Shown here: positions 46,263 to 54,656 of the stretch, one piece after another
How positions within the stretch are numbered: the first letter of the stretch is position 1
Layout: every line of letters begins with the position of its first letter
DNA from: Cohnella kolymensis
GTDB lineage: Bacteria; Bacillota; Bacilli; Paenibacillales; Paenibacillaceae
Assembly (NCBI RefSeq): GCF_000829465.1
Contig: NZ_JXAL01000017.1
Span: 1 to 64,000, forward strand
Reading direction: 5' to 3'
Length of the DNA stretch: 64,000 nt
Made by a program: the position numbers and the translations under genes
The notes under the pieces: generated by a model
The model's input: only the letters and a program-made list of their open reading frames with translations
What the model was told of the DNA's origin: nothing
The model's database searches: none

Positions 46263-46709
46263 GTGCGATCGATCAGATACAATCTGCTGAACTACGCGGC
46301 TTCCAAGCTGTCAGGATTGGGATTCTGTCTGCTGTTTATTTCATTTGCCGGCGTGATCGCAGGAGAATTGGATGTTCATGGTTTCATCCAGTCTTTCTAT
46401 GAAAACCGTGCGGGCTGGATCATCATCATATATAGTTTAGGTTGTTCCATTGCGATCGATCTTCTGGCCTACCCGCTTCGCCGGTATAAGGAACTCGTGA
46501 AAGTTATACTCTACATTATAGCGGGCGCTGGATTTTTCATCTTTCAGGTCTCGCACCCGATTGCCATTTTTTTCGGTTTGTTGGGCGCTTTGTGTTCGCT
46601 TTTTTTCTACTTTGGAACATGGATTGCGCACATAGACTCTCCCTTCAAGTATTTACTCTCTATTGTGGTCCCCCTTTGTTTCCTTCTGATTGGAATCAGC
46701 TGTCTTTAG
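46263..46709 (+). CDS. Membrane protein, hypothetical
   Basis: 148 residues from GTG 46263 (AGGGGGAGAG upstream). Four hydrophobic helices (about 16-36, 51-73, 80-96, 103-145), with few charged residues between them. No family recognised. Its last 14 bp overlap the convergent VanW gene. Confidence 0.6.
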   Translation: MRSIRYNLLNYAASKLSGLGFCLLFISFAGVIAGELDVHGFIQSFYENRAGWIIIIYSLGCSIAIDLLAYPLRRYKELVKVILYIIAGAGFFIFQVSHPIAIFFGLLGALCSLFFYFGTWIAHIDSPFKYLLSIVVPLCFLLIGISCL

Positions 46710-47520
46710 AGGTCTCGCTTATCAGTGGAGCATACATCATAAGCGCATGATTCTCCGTAATCTCCTCTTCTCGAAGCCATTCCCCATCCACATTATATAC
46801 ATCCCGGCAAAGCAAATTATGCCTCACATAACCGCCCCAAGGTTCGGATGTGATTGCATGATTCCTTTCCTTCACCTCATATCGATAGCGCGAAGGCGCC
46901 TGCGCGTGCCAGCTTCCTCGCAGATCCTGCCCGTCAAGCGATAGACGAAGCTGATAAGCCGTATCCGTGTTGTTCGTTATTCTCAAGTCCAAATAATTAT
47001 AAGAACAAGTTGCTCCGCTTCCGAAAGGCTGCGTGCGATTGGCGTCCGGAAACACGTCATAGCTGTGACGATGCCGCTCCGTTACGGTTAACTCGGTGTG
47101 CAGCGTCATCCAATAAATCAGATTGGATAGCTGGCAAAGTCCTCCCGCGACACCCGTTCTTACCTGACCGTAGAAGAGAACCATTCCGTCCACGTACCCC
47201 TTGCCGCGTGTCGGTCGTCCTAACAAGCGCCAGTAGGAGAATGTTTCGCCCGGATTCAGCAGCAGACCGTCTAGCCGGGGAACCGCTGCCTTGAGGTTCT
47301 GAATCTTATTATGCTGAAGCCGCATGTCTGTGTTGGAAAGCTTCCGAAGAAGAGGCGTTTGATGCTGAAAAATCGTATATGGCAGCGACGCATAGCTTTT
47401 TTTGCGCGCAAAACGAACTTTGCCGAACCACCATTCCAAGTACCGGGCAGACGTATAACCCCATTTGCCGAGTTTCAGTCTCAAGGGGGAACGTGGCACC
47501 GGCCGCAGCTGCTGCATCAT
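46696..47520 (-). CDS. VanW-family protein
   Basis: 274 residues from ATG 47520, overlapping the GNAT stop by one base (TAATG). VanW domain with GLLLNPGETFSYWRLLGRPT, GGLCQLSNLIYW and NYLDLRITNNTD. VanW accompanies some vancomycin-resistance clusters, but the domain is widespread and its biochemistry unknown; there is no van gene here. No signal peptide is evident, so it may be cytoplasmic. Confidence 0.85.
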   Translation of the reverse strand: MMQQLRPVPRSPLRLKLGKWGYTSARYLEWWFGKVRFARKKSYASLPYTIFQHQTPLLRKLSNTDMRLQHNKIQNLKAAVPRLDGLLLNPGETFSYWRLLGRPTRGKGYVDGMVLFYGQVRTGVAGGLCQLSNLIYWMTLHTELTVTERHRHSYDVFPDANRTQPFGSGATCSYNYLDLRITNNTDTAYQLRLSLDGQDLRGSWHAQAPSRYRYEVKERNHAITSEPWGGYVRHNLLCRDVYNVDGEWLREEEITENHALMMYAPLISETSKDS

Positions 47521-48068
47521 TACCCTACATCTTCCTTCCATTCCGATTTGAGCAGCCCCATCTGAATCACATCTACATAACGGCCGTTCTTGTACTGCCG
47601 TTCCCGCAGTCTTCCCTCCTCCTTGAAGCCGCAGCCCACATAACAGCGATAAGCCCGGTCATTGAAATCATACACTTCAAGCTGCAGCCTGTTCAGATTC
47701 ATCTCCTGAAAAGCGAATCGAATAAGCAGCCGCATCGCTTCCGTTCCATACCCTAACCCCAGCTGTTCCGAAGAACCGATCACGATGCCGATGCTGCCTG
47801 CGCGATTCTTCCAATCGATTGAATCCAGGTTGACTTGTCCGATATAAGCTTCCGATTCAAGGTCCGCTATGACAAACCCTCTGCTGTCCGAGCTTCCTTC
47901 GATGACAGCCTCCAAGAAAGCTTCCGTAGACTCCAGCGCATGCGGGTAAAGGAAAATATCCGACAGATTACTTACAATGGCGGGATCGTTGACCCACTGA
48001 CGGATCCAAGGCAAGTCATCCCTCCGGTATTCACGCAGCATAATTCTGTCACCGAACAAACGTGCCAT
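47520..48068 (-). CDS. GNAT-family N-acetyltransferase (RimJ/RimL-like)
   Basis: 182 residues. DRIMLREYRRDDLPWIRQWVNDP opening, IGIVIGSSEQLGLGYGTEAMRLLI acetyl-CoA loop, and NLNRLQLEVYDFNDRAYRCYVGCGF are typical of RimJ/RimL-like acetyltransferases acting on protein N-termini or small amines. Cotranslated with the downstream VanW gene and 3 nt after the HD hydrolase gene, so these three form an operon. Confidence 0.85.
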   Translation of the reverse strand: MARLFGDRIMLREYRRDDLPWIRQWVNDPAIVSNLSDIFLYPHALESTEAFLEAVIEGSSDSRGFVIADLESEAYIGQVNLDSIDWKNRAGSIGIVIGSSEQLGLGYGTEAMRLLIRFAFQEMNLNRLQLEVYDFNDRAYRCYVGCGFKEEGRLRERQYKNGRYVDVIQMGLLKSEWKEDVG

Positions 48069-48071
48069 CGC

Positions 48072-48698
48072 TTAATCCTCCTCATCACCCGTGTCATCAA
48101 GAAGAATCCCTTTGTCGACGGCACGCTGCAGCAATTCCAGGGTGAACGTCCACAGTGTCTCGGACACCGTCTCAATCGGAGCCATCCGCTTCATGACTTG
48201 GGAGCGGAAAATGCGGTTCTTTTGCCAGCTCTCGCCGCCTGTATAGTAATTGTGGATAACCGGGTGAAGCCGGTCGATGGCTGCCGCGTATCTGGACTCG
48301 TATGTAATTCCATCTTCAAACTCTCGCCAAAGCGCCATCCACTCGTTTCTTTGATCGTCCGGCAATATCCCGAACAGCCGCTGCGCCGCCGCGTTTTCCC
48401 GTTCTTCTTTGTCCAAATAACCTTCTGCGTCATACGCAAACGTATCGCCTGCATCGATCTCCACCAGATCGTGTAGCAGGAGCATCCGGATCACGCGGTA
48501 TAAGTCCATGTCAAGATTGTCGGCGTGCTCCTTCATCAACAAGGCCATAAGGGAAATGTGCCAGCTGTGCTCCGCCACGTTCTCGTTGCGGCTTTTATCG
48601 ATGAGGAAGGTGCGTCTTGTCACACTCTTGAGTTTATCCACTTCAACCAGAAATTCGATCTGCCGGGTCAAACGTTTATTGTTCCAGTTATCGTTCAT
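48072..48698 (-). CDS. HD-domain nucleotidase (YfbR/HDDC2-like)
   Basis: 208 residues with the HD metal site: EHSWHISLMALL, LLLHDLVEIDAGDTF and a later Asp in AAIDRLHPV. YfbR/HDDC2 proteins are 5'-deoxynucleotidases that hydrolyse dNMPs. First gene of the three-gene operon with GNAT and VanW. Confidence 0.85.
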   Translation of the reverse strand: MNDNWNNKRLTRQIEFLVEVDKLKSVTRRTFLIDKSRNENVAEHSWHISLMALLMKEHADNLDMDLYRVIRMLLLHDLVEIDAGDTFAYDAEGYLDKEERENAAAQRLFGILPDDQRNEWMALWREFEDGITYESRYAAAIDRLHPVIHNYYTGGESWQKNRIFRSQVMKRMAPIETVSETLWTFTLELLQRAVDKGILLDDTGDEED

Positions 48699-48799
48699 GT
48701 TCGTGCTCCCTTGCGATGTTGTTCGTACCTGTATTGTACCACGCCCGGGAATACGATTTCCCGATATCTGTTGTTCTAGATTACGTTCTTATGATAAAA

Positions 48800-48941
48800 T
48801 AATCATTGTAAAGAATGTACGACAAAAGACCGCAGATGCTGAACCATCTACGGCCTTCCCATCGATTGCCACAAGGGCAGTCGGCATAAGAGAGTAGACA
48901 GACCTCCCCGGCCGGGCAAGCTCAAGGGAGGTCTACTTTTT
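48800..48941 (+). ncRNA. Candidate antitoxin RNA of a type I toxin-antitoxin locus
   Basis: A plus-strand promoter (TTGTTC near 48771, 18 nt, TAAAAT) precedes a stretch with a stable hairpin GACCGCAGATG / CATCTACGGCC and the terminator AGACCTCCCC / GGGAGGTCT with T5. It converges on the toxin gene and shares its 3' end, as in TxpA/RatA. The 5' end is estimated. Confidence 0.55.
48900..48941. terminator. Shared bidirectional terminator of toxin mRNA and antisense RNA
   Basis: AGACCTCCCC ... GGGAGGTCT; followed by ACTTTTTG on the + strand. Overlaps the last codon and stop of the toxin gene. Confidence 0.75.
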
Positions 48942-49016
48942 GTTCAAGTAGCTAAGTAAGGCGAGAAGAAGCATGCAAGATGAGAGCATGAGGTTCAACG
49001 CATCCTTTACTTCCAT
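48933..49016 (-). CDS. Type I toxin, holin-like small membrane peptide
   Basis: 27 residues (MEVKDALNLMLSSCMLLLAL...NKK): a charged N-terminus, one hydrophobic helix and a Lys-rich end, the pattern of the putative holin-like toxin family (TxpA/YonT-related). AAAGGAGGTGATGCT gives a near-perfect ribosome site before ATG 49016. Its 3' end overlaps a bidirectional terminator and a converging RNA, the usual type I antitoxin layout. A LexA-type box sits upstream in the likely promoter (TGTTCC-17-TATACT on the minus strand). Confidence 0.7.
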   Translation of the reverse strand: MEVKDALNLMLSSCMLLLALLSYLNKK

Positions 49017-49102
49017 AGCATCACCTCCTTTCCGGAGATGTGCCAACCTGCCCTTGTAAACTTATCGATGGTATAATTAGTATATCATTATTTAAAGAAT
49101 AG

Positions 49103-49114
49103 GAACATATGTTC
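49103..49114. promoter_or_regulatory. LexA (SOS) box between toxin and ABC exporter genes
   Basis: GAACATATGTTC is a perfect palindrome and an exact match to the Gram-positive LexA consensus GAAC-N4-GTTC. It overlaps the -35 of the minus-strand toxin promoter, and lies inside the spacer of a plus-strand promoter TTAAAG (49092) - 17 nt - TAATAC (49115) leading to the exporter, so either or both could be SOS-controlled. Confidence 0.7.
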
Positions 49115-49177
49115 TAATACCTAGTTCGGACTGAATAGGTCCGGGCTATTTTAATCCGCAGCGAAACGAGGGTCTAT

Positions 49178-50950
49178 ATGAATACGACTGGAATCGATGC
49201 TTCCCCTGCTTCACCAAAAGGAAATTGGCGTGCTTTCTTTGATCTGGTCCGTAAGGCCAAACCTTCTTACAAGATGCTGGCTATCGCCCTTGCGCTAAGC
49301 TTAGTAAACACTGCAGCCGGGCTTTTCGTGCCCTTGTTTACTAAAAATTTGGTAGACGGATTCACGCTCAATTCCCTGCGGACTTATCAGATCGTTCTGC
49401 TCGTGTGCGCCTTTGTGGCCCAAGCTGCAGCGGGAGGCGTGTCCATTTATCTTCTGAACAAGTTCGGTCAGCAAATGTTAGCCGGACTTCGGGAGATGCT
49501 GTGGCGCAAGTTGTTATATCTTCCGGTTGCTCATTACGATCAGGAAGAAACCGGCGGACTCATCAGCCGGGTTACCAACGATACCGGAGTCGTCAAGCAA
49601 GTGATTTCCGAACATATTGCCGGGTTCGTTACCGGTGTCATCTCCATCATAGGATCGGTCATTATTATGCTGACACTCGATTGGCAAATGACTCTGTTGC
49701 TCCTCATTGCAGTTCCTCTCACTCTATTCATTCTTATCCCGCTGGGCCGGCAAATGCATAAGATCTCGAGGAACATGCAGAAGGAGACCGCTAACTTCAC
49801 ATCGGTACTCACACAAGTTCTCTCGGAGGTTCGGCTCGTCAAATCTTCCAATGCTGAACCTATTGAATATGCACGCGGCAAACAAGGCATAAGCAAGCTG
49901 TTTCATCTCGGCGTTAGAGAAGGCAAAATACAGGCGTTTATCGGACCGCTTATGGGCATTGTCATTATGACACTCATGGTTGTGATTATCGGCTACGGCG
50001 GACTTCGCGTATCATCCGGTTCAATCTCAGCCGGCGAACTGGTTGCCTTCATCCTGTATTTGATCCAAATTGTGATGCCGCTCGGCCAGATCACCGCATT
50101 TTTCACTCAGCTGCAGAGAGCAATGGGCGCCACGGAACGGATGATCGAGATCCTCGGTAAATCCGAAGAAATGCAGCAGGAAGGGCAGCCGGTACCGAGT
50201 GCAGACGCGACTATTACCCTTGAGAACGTAAGCTTCCATTACGATAATGGCGAGCCGATATTGAAAGAGGTAAGCTTTTATATGCCGTCAGGAAAAGTCA
50301 CTGCGCTTGTCGGTCCCAGCGGAAGCGGGAAAACCACCTTGTTCGCCCTGCTTGAGCGTTATTACGAGCCTGAGCAAGGCCGCATTCTGTATGGCAGCCG
50401 CTCGATCGAGGAATTCTCCTTGGTTTCTTGGAGAAGCCAAATCGGCTATGTCTCGCAAGAAAGCCCATTAATGTCAGGAACAATCCGTGACAACATTACG
50501 TACGGACTGGACCGCGAAGTGAGTGAACAACAGCTGAGGAGTGTAGCGGAGATGGCTTATGCAGACGGGTTTGTCGACGAGCTGCCGGAAGGCTTCAATA
50601 CACAGGTCGGTGAACGAGGGATTAAATTATCCGGCGGGCAGCGGCAACGGATTGCGATAGCACGAGCTCTGCTGCGGAATCCCCGGATCCTCATGCTGGA
50701 TGAAGCCACATCAAGCCTGGACAGCAAATCCGAGCTGGTGGTACAGGAAGCGCTGCACAATCTGATGAAAGGCCGCACCACACTGGTCATCGCCCATCGA
50801 CTTTCCACTGTGGTGGACGCGGACCAGATCATTTTCCTCGACAAAGGAAAGATTACCGGCAGCGGAACACACGATGAGTTGATGAACACCCACGCCATGT
50901 ACAGGGAGTTTGCCAAGCAGCAGCTGCGTTATGCCGAGCACTCCGAATAA
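49178..50950 (+). CDS. ABC multidrug exporter, BmrA-like
   Basis: 590 residues: six membrane helices (about 30-310) then an ATPase domain with GPSGSGKTT, signature LSGGQRQRIAIARALL, LMLDEATSSLD and AHRLSTV. Resembles BmrA/LmrA homodimeric drug exporters. GAGGG precedes ATG 49178. A LexA-type box and promoter lie 60-85 bp upstream; DNA-damage induction of an exporter would be unusual. Ends at a strong terminator. Confidence 0.9.
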   Translation: MNTTGIDASPASPKGNWRAFFDLVRKAKPSYKMLAIALALSLVNTAAGLFVPLFTKNLVDGFTLNSLRTYQIVLLVCAFVAQAAAGGVSIYLLNKFGQQMLAGLREMLWRKLLYLPVAHYDQEETGGLISRVTNDTGVVKQVISEHIAGFVTGVISIIGSVIIMLTLDWQMTLLLLIAVPLTLFILIPLGRQMHKISRNMQKETANFTSVLTQVLSEVRLVKSSNAEPIEYARGKQGISKLFHLGVREGKIQAFIGPLMGIVIMTLMVVIIGYGGLRVSSGSISAGELVAFILYLIQIVMPLGQITAFFTQLQRAMGATERMIEILGKSEEMQQEGQPVPSADATITLENVSFHYDNGEPILKEVSFYMPSGKVTALVGPSGSGKTTLFALLERYYEPEQGRILYGSRSIEEFSLVSWRSQIGYVSQESPLMSGTIRDNITYGLDREVSEQQLRSVAEMAYADGFVDELPEGFNTQVGERGIKLSGGQRQRIAIARALLRNPRILMLDEATSSLDSKSELVVQEALHNLMKGRTTLVIAHRLSTVVDADQIIFLDKGKITGSGTHDELMNTHAMYREFAKQQLRYAEHSE

Positions 50951-50954
50951 ACGA

Positions 50955-50997
50955 AAAACCCGCAGCCGCACATTCGGCGGAAGCGGGTTTTTATTAT
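50955..50997 (+). terminator. Intrinsic terminator of the exporter gene
   Basis: AAAACCCGC ... GCGGGTTTTT with an inner CCGC/GCGG stem. Confidence 0.8.
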
Positions 50998-51006
50998 TTA
51001 ACATCA

Positions 51007-51297
51007 TTAACTTTGGAGATTGTGACGGAAGCGCTGCAGCATGAACTGGAGAAACAGGGCCTGCAGCTCGCGGGATGAGCGTGTTTTCGTTTTATTCATC
51101 ATGCACGCCATATGATTCTTCAGCGTTTTAGTAGAAATATGCAGTACTGATCCCATGTCGTCATTGCGGAAACCGAACAGGATCAGCAGCCTGAACACTT
51201 CTTTTTCCCTCGGTGTCATTCGGTATCCCGCCCCGAACTCCTCAATCATCGGTGCCGTAATCGAATCGGTCTCACTCATTACTTGATAATGGAGCAT
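51007..51297 (-). CDS. LuxR/GerE-type HTH-only regulator
   Basis: 96 residues with a single LuxR-type helix-turn-helix (MTPREKEVFRLLILFGFRNDDMGSVLHISTKTLKNHMACMMNKT) and no receiver domain, like GerE. It is divergent from the response-regulator pair at 51467. The N-terminal start (ATG 51297 or 51279) is uncertain. Target unknown. Confidence 0.8.
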   Translation of the reverse strand: MLHYQVMSETDSITAPMIEEFGAGYRMTPREKEVFRLLILFGFRNDDMGSVLHISTKTLKNHMACMMNKTKTRSSRELQALFLQFMLQRFRHNLQS

Positions 51298-51466
51298 TTA
51301 TTAATGTCACCGTTCCCTTCTGTGGTTACCTCATTCGTCGGGCGATGTTTCATACAAATACTGATTCGTTATGACAATAATATAGTAATAAAGTATTAGT
51401 ACACTTACATAACCACTATTTTATTTTTATGAATTTCGCTAACAACCGACAACCGGGGGTGGCCGA

Positions 51467-52252
51467 TTGTTCCACGTGAAATTGGATGATCAGGTAAATA
51501 GTGGAATAATATTGGTCGTCGACGATCAGCAGATCAATCGATTAATCTCCCGGCAATTGCTGATCGAGCTTGGGTTTAACGTTGTGTTGGCGAATAACGG
51601 GAAAGAAGCTTTGGATATCCTGGAGCGATCACCGGTGGATCTGATTCTCATGGATCTCTATATGCCGGTTATGGACGGAATCGAAACCGCTATAAAAATT
51701 CGCGCCGACAACAGATTCAACGAGCTGCCCATCGTTGCTTTGACGGCGGATGACAAGCAAGATCAGCGGATCCGCTGCTTGAATGCGGGAATGAACGATG
51801 TGATTGCAAAGCCGCTGCAATCCGAAGTGATCATCTCAGTCGTTTCACGGTTATTACCTGCCGCACCGTTGACGCATGTTAACAGTTCATCAGGAGAACG
51901 GCATTGGCCGGACACGCCTGGAATTAACGTGCCGATTGCGCTGGAGAGGTTAAACGGCAAAACAGAGCTTTATTTCAAAATGCTGGACAAGTTCCAACAA
52001 CAATATGCCGAAGCTGCGATCGCATTAAGATGGATGCTTGATACCGGCGATGTACAGAGCGCGATTCGTTTTTTGCACTCCATCAGCGGAGCAGCCGCCC
52101 ATTTGGGCGCGTCGACAATTCAAACGCAGGCAGCCGCTTTGGAAACGTTACTTAGAGAACAGCCGGGGCGAGAGGTGGAATTCGCATTATTCGAAAGCTC
52201 CATGAACGAGGCGATGGAAACGATCAATCAGCTTTTGTCAGCAAACGATTAG
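51467..52252 (+). CDS. Response regulator with receiver and HPt domains
   Basis: 261 residues from TTG 51467 (GGGGGTGG upstream). The receiver domain (about 14-130) has the phospho-acceptor Asp in LILMDLYMPVMDG and Lys in AKPL. The C-terminal HPt domain (about 155-255) carries the histidine in LHSISGAAAHLGA. REC-HPt proteins act as intermediates in phosphorelays. No histidine kinase is adjacent; the following gene encodes an OmpR-type regulator that could take the phosphoryl group. Confidence 0.85.
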   Translation: MFHVKLDDQVNSGIILVVDDQQINRLISRQLLIELGFNVVLANNGKEALDILERSPVDLILMDLYMPVMDGIETAIKIRADNRFNELPIVALTADDKQDQRIRCLNAGMNDVIAKPLQSEVIISVVSRLLPAAPLTHVNSSSGERHWPDTPGINVPIALERLNGKTELYFKMLDKFQQQYAEAAIALRWMLDTGDVQSAIRFLHSISGAAAHLGASTIQTQAAALETLLREQPGREVEFALFESSMNEAMETINQLLSAND

Positions 52253-52288
52253 TTTTCCAAACAATTTGTTAAAAAGGGTGTGACTTCA

Positions 52289-52996
52289 TTGACACGAGTT
52301 CTTGTAATCGAAGATGATCCGATCATTGGAGAAATGCTCACCCTGTATTTATCCGAAGAGCAATTTAACGTTCAACGGGTAGATACGGCAAAAGACGGTA
52401 TGCATGCTCTGGATCATTTCGATCCGGATATCATTCTCCTTGATCTGATGCTTCCCGATTCGTCAGGCTCGGAGCTCTGCGATGAATTTCGCCAACAGAC
52501 GAGCACCCCTATTATTGTGACTTCCATGAAATCCGCTGTGGGGGATCGAATCAAAGCCATAAGCGCAGGTGCGGATGATTATCTATGCAAGCCGTTCAGC
52601 CTGCAAGAACTGAAAGCCCGGATGAATGCCGTGCTTCGACGCACGTCCGGATCCGCTGTCGAACAACCGTTGTCTGCCGACAAGCGGTCCGATGGCACCC
52701 AAGCCTCAAAGTCGGGAATTTCTCTGGATGTGGAACGCAGAACGATTGTGGTGGATGACAGGCATATAGACACAACTTTCTCCGAATATGAGATTATGAA
52801 GCTCTTTGTCCAGCACCCTGCCCGTGTATTCAGCCGGGAAGAACTCATCAATGCGGTTAGAGGTATCGACTCGTTCATCAACGACCGGGCCATCGATGTC
52901 CATATCACAAATCTGCGCCGCAAAATCGAGAAAAATCCGAAGGAGCCGCGGTTCATCAAGACGGTGTGGGGTGTCGGCTACAAATACGTAAATTAA
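52289..52996 (+). CDS. OmpR/PhoB-family response regulator
   Basis: 235 residues from TTG 52289 (AAGGGTGTG 6 nt upstream). Receiver domain with Asp in IILLDLMLPDSSG, switch Thr/Ser in IIVTSMKSA, Lys in LCKPF; winged-helix DNA-binding domain with SREELINAVRG...RAIDVHITNLRRKIEKNP and KTVWGVGYKY. Follows the REC-HPt gene by 36 nt; the pair lacks a local kinase. Confidence 0.9.
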   Translation: MTRVLVIEDDPIIGEMLTLYLSEEQFNVQRVDTAKDGMHALDHFDPDIILLDLMLPDSSGSELCDEFRQQTSTPIIVTSMKSAVGDRIKAISAGADDYLCKPFSLQELKARMNAVLRRTSGSAVEQPLSADKRSDGTQASKSGISLDVERRTIVVDDRHIDTTFSEYEIMKLFVQHPARVFSREELINAVRGIDSFINDRAIDVHITNLRRKIEKNPKEPRFIKTVWGVGYKYVN

Positions 52997-52999
52997 AAA

Positions 53000-53048
53000 G
53001 ATCACCCATAACTCGGCCGAAAGGCCGGGTCAGGCGATCTTTTTTTGT
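53000..53048 (+). terminator. Intrinsic terminator of the two-regulator operon
   Basis: AAAGATC and GATCTTTTTTT flank an inner CTCGGCC-GAAA-GGCCGGG stem. Confidence 0.8.
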
Positions 53049-53098
53049 GGCTCGCGATGGACTTAACCATTCGACGGTCAAGGTAAGCCTTGGCAACG

Positions 53099-53569
53099 TC
53101 AAACGTTCAGTACCTGATCCATTTGCCGGCGATGGTGCGCATCATGATGGATGAAATCTTCCAGATACGCGTGAATGGTAAAAGGATTGCCGTCAGCATC
53201 ATGATGAGTGATCTCATATTGAGACTCATCGATGTCGGAGACTGCTTTAACTAGCTTCCGCCGGATTTGGATGGTCTCCTCGAGCAACTGCTTCCATTCC
53301 ATTCGACTGCAAATTCCCATAGCTTCTTGGTTAAAAACGTTGTAATCCAGGCTATGATACGTAAGCGGTTGGTGCTGGGCGATCGCCCGGATCGCATGCT
53401 CCCAGAAAAACTCATCCCACTTCACCATATGAGCGATAACGTCGCGAACCGCCCATTTTCCCTCGCCAAGCGGTTGTAATTGTTTTTCCGGAGGTAAATC
53501 GGTGAGTGAGTTGACGTAATCGATCCATGATTCGAATTGATGCAGCTGCTCCGTATATTTGCTCATCAA
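53099..53569 (-). CDS. DinB-family protein
   Basis: 156 residues, four-helix DinB/YfiT fold: WAVRDVIAHMVKWDEFFWEHA (first metal His), and FIHHDAHHRRQMDQVL (second and third His). The family binds a divalent metal and includes bacillithiol and mycothiol transferases as well as proteins of unknown activity. First of a run of minus-strand genes; 62 nt after the YfiT-like gene. Confidence 0.85.
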   Translation of the reverse strand: MMSKYTEQLHQFESWIDYVNSLTDLPPEKQLQPLGEGKWAVRDVIAHMVKWDEFFWEHAIRAIAQHQPLTYHSLDYNVFNQEAMGICSRMEWKQLLEETIQIRRKLVKAVSDIDESQYEITHHDADGNPFTIHAYLEDFIHHDAHHRRQMDQVLNV

Positions 53570-53631
53570 GTGTCCTCCCGCTGGTTAAGAATCCTCTTCA
53601 TTTCTTGCAGCTCGCTGCAATTGATCTGCCG

Positions 53632-54162
53632 TTACCAGCCCATTCTTTCGCGCAGCCGGGTAATATGAGCCGTGTGATGGCGGCCATGCCATGAGTAAAG
53701 AGCCAGAATGCTGTCAAGAGGAATAAGCTTTTGAGATTCCGGATGGAAAAAAGTGCGGGAGAAGTCTTGCTCGGACATGGAACGAAGCAAATAAACCCAG
53801 CGCTCATGCAGTCCGTTCAGAAGGACGATCGACAAATCAGGCGGCGCTTTTGTCGTATCATCCAGAAGCGCCCATCGTTCCTCAAAGTAAGGCTTGATCG
53901 TCGGCTGATCCTCCGTCAGCGCAAGCTTAAACCGGATAAAGCTGTTCATATGACTGTCCGCCAGATGATGGGTAACCTGCCGAACCGTCCATCCTTCAGG
54001 CCGATACGGAGTATCAAGCTGTTCAGAGCTGAGTCCCTCGATTGCAGCAGCCAGCTGTTCAGGCAGCATGACAATATCGTTGATCCACTGCTCCCGCGGC
54101 TGAGCTGAAACTTCACCATCATAACTGAATCGTCCGATCGGATAACTTAGATTCGTACTCAT
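53632..54162 (-). CDS. BstA/YfiT-like bacillithiol transferase
   Basis: 176 residues from ATG 54162. YfiT-type DinB fold: YPIGRFSYDGEVS opening, GWTVRQVTHHLADSHMNSFIRFKLALTED (metal His) and YSWHGRHHTAHITRLRERMGW (remaining His ligands and family C-terminus). BstA/YfiT conjugates bacillithiol to electrophiles; FosB, another bacillithiol-dependent enzyme, is at 58306, which supports bacillithiol chemistry in this organism. Confidence 0.85.
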   Translation of the reverse strand: MSTNLSYPIGRFSYDGEVSAQPREQWINDIVMLPEQLAAAIEGLSSEQLDTPYRPEGWTVRQVTHHLADSHMNSFIRFKLALTEDQPTIKPYFEERWALLDDTTKAPPDLSIVLLNGLHERWVYLLRSMSEQDFSRTFFHPESQKLIPLDSILALYSWHGRHHTAHITRLRERMGW

Positions 54163-54197
54163 ACCCATTCCCACTCTCGCTTTTCTATGAATTCGTT

Positions 54198-54656
54198 TCA
54201 GACAAGCAAATCATAATGATAGAATCCGTCATCTCTTGTAAAACCGAATGATTCGTATAAAGACTGTGCCGTTAAATTGTCCACTGCTGTCGAAAGCGAC
54301 AGCCCTTTCGCATTCGATGCTGCGGCATGCTGCTTCGCCGCTTCCAAGAGTCTTGTGGCAATCCCCGTTTTACGACGATCGCTGCGGACGAACAGATCAT
54401 TGAGGATCCAGGCCCTCCGTGCGGATACGGAGGAGAATGTCGGATAGAGCTGTGTAAATCCCAGACCCTCGCCTGATTGCGCCGCCAGCGCCAAATAGAT
54501 GACCGATTCATTGCGCTCCAGCCGTTCTTTCAGAAAATGAAAGGCTTTGTCCAAGTCCGATGGCTGTCCGTAAAACTGCCGGTATTGATCGAATAAAGGA
54601 GCCGCAATATGTAAATCATCCGAAGTTGCCTGTATGACCTGTATCGTATTAGTCAC
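54198..54656 (-). CDS. GNAT-family N-acetyltransferase
   Basis: 152 residues from GTG 54656, overlapping the AAC(3)-like gene by 8 bp. IYLALAAQSGEGLGFTQLYPTFSS, acetyl-CoA loop VRSDRRKTGIATRLLEAAKQ and SLYESFGFTRDDGFYHYDL place it in the small GNAT class. Substrate unknown; cotranslation with the AAC(3)-like gene suggests related use. Confidence 0.82.
   Translation of the reverse strand: MTNTIQVIQATSDDLHIAAPLFDQYRQFYGQPSDLDKAFHFLKERLERNESVIYLALAAQSGEGLGFTQLYPTFSSVSARRAWILNDLFVRSDRRKTGIATRLLEAAKQHAAASNAKGLSLSTAVDNLTAQSLYESFGFTRDDGFYHYDLLV

Noticed and set aside
46696-47520. Vancomycin resistance cluster
   Set aside because: Only a lone VanW-domain gene; no vanHAX, vanS or vanR.
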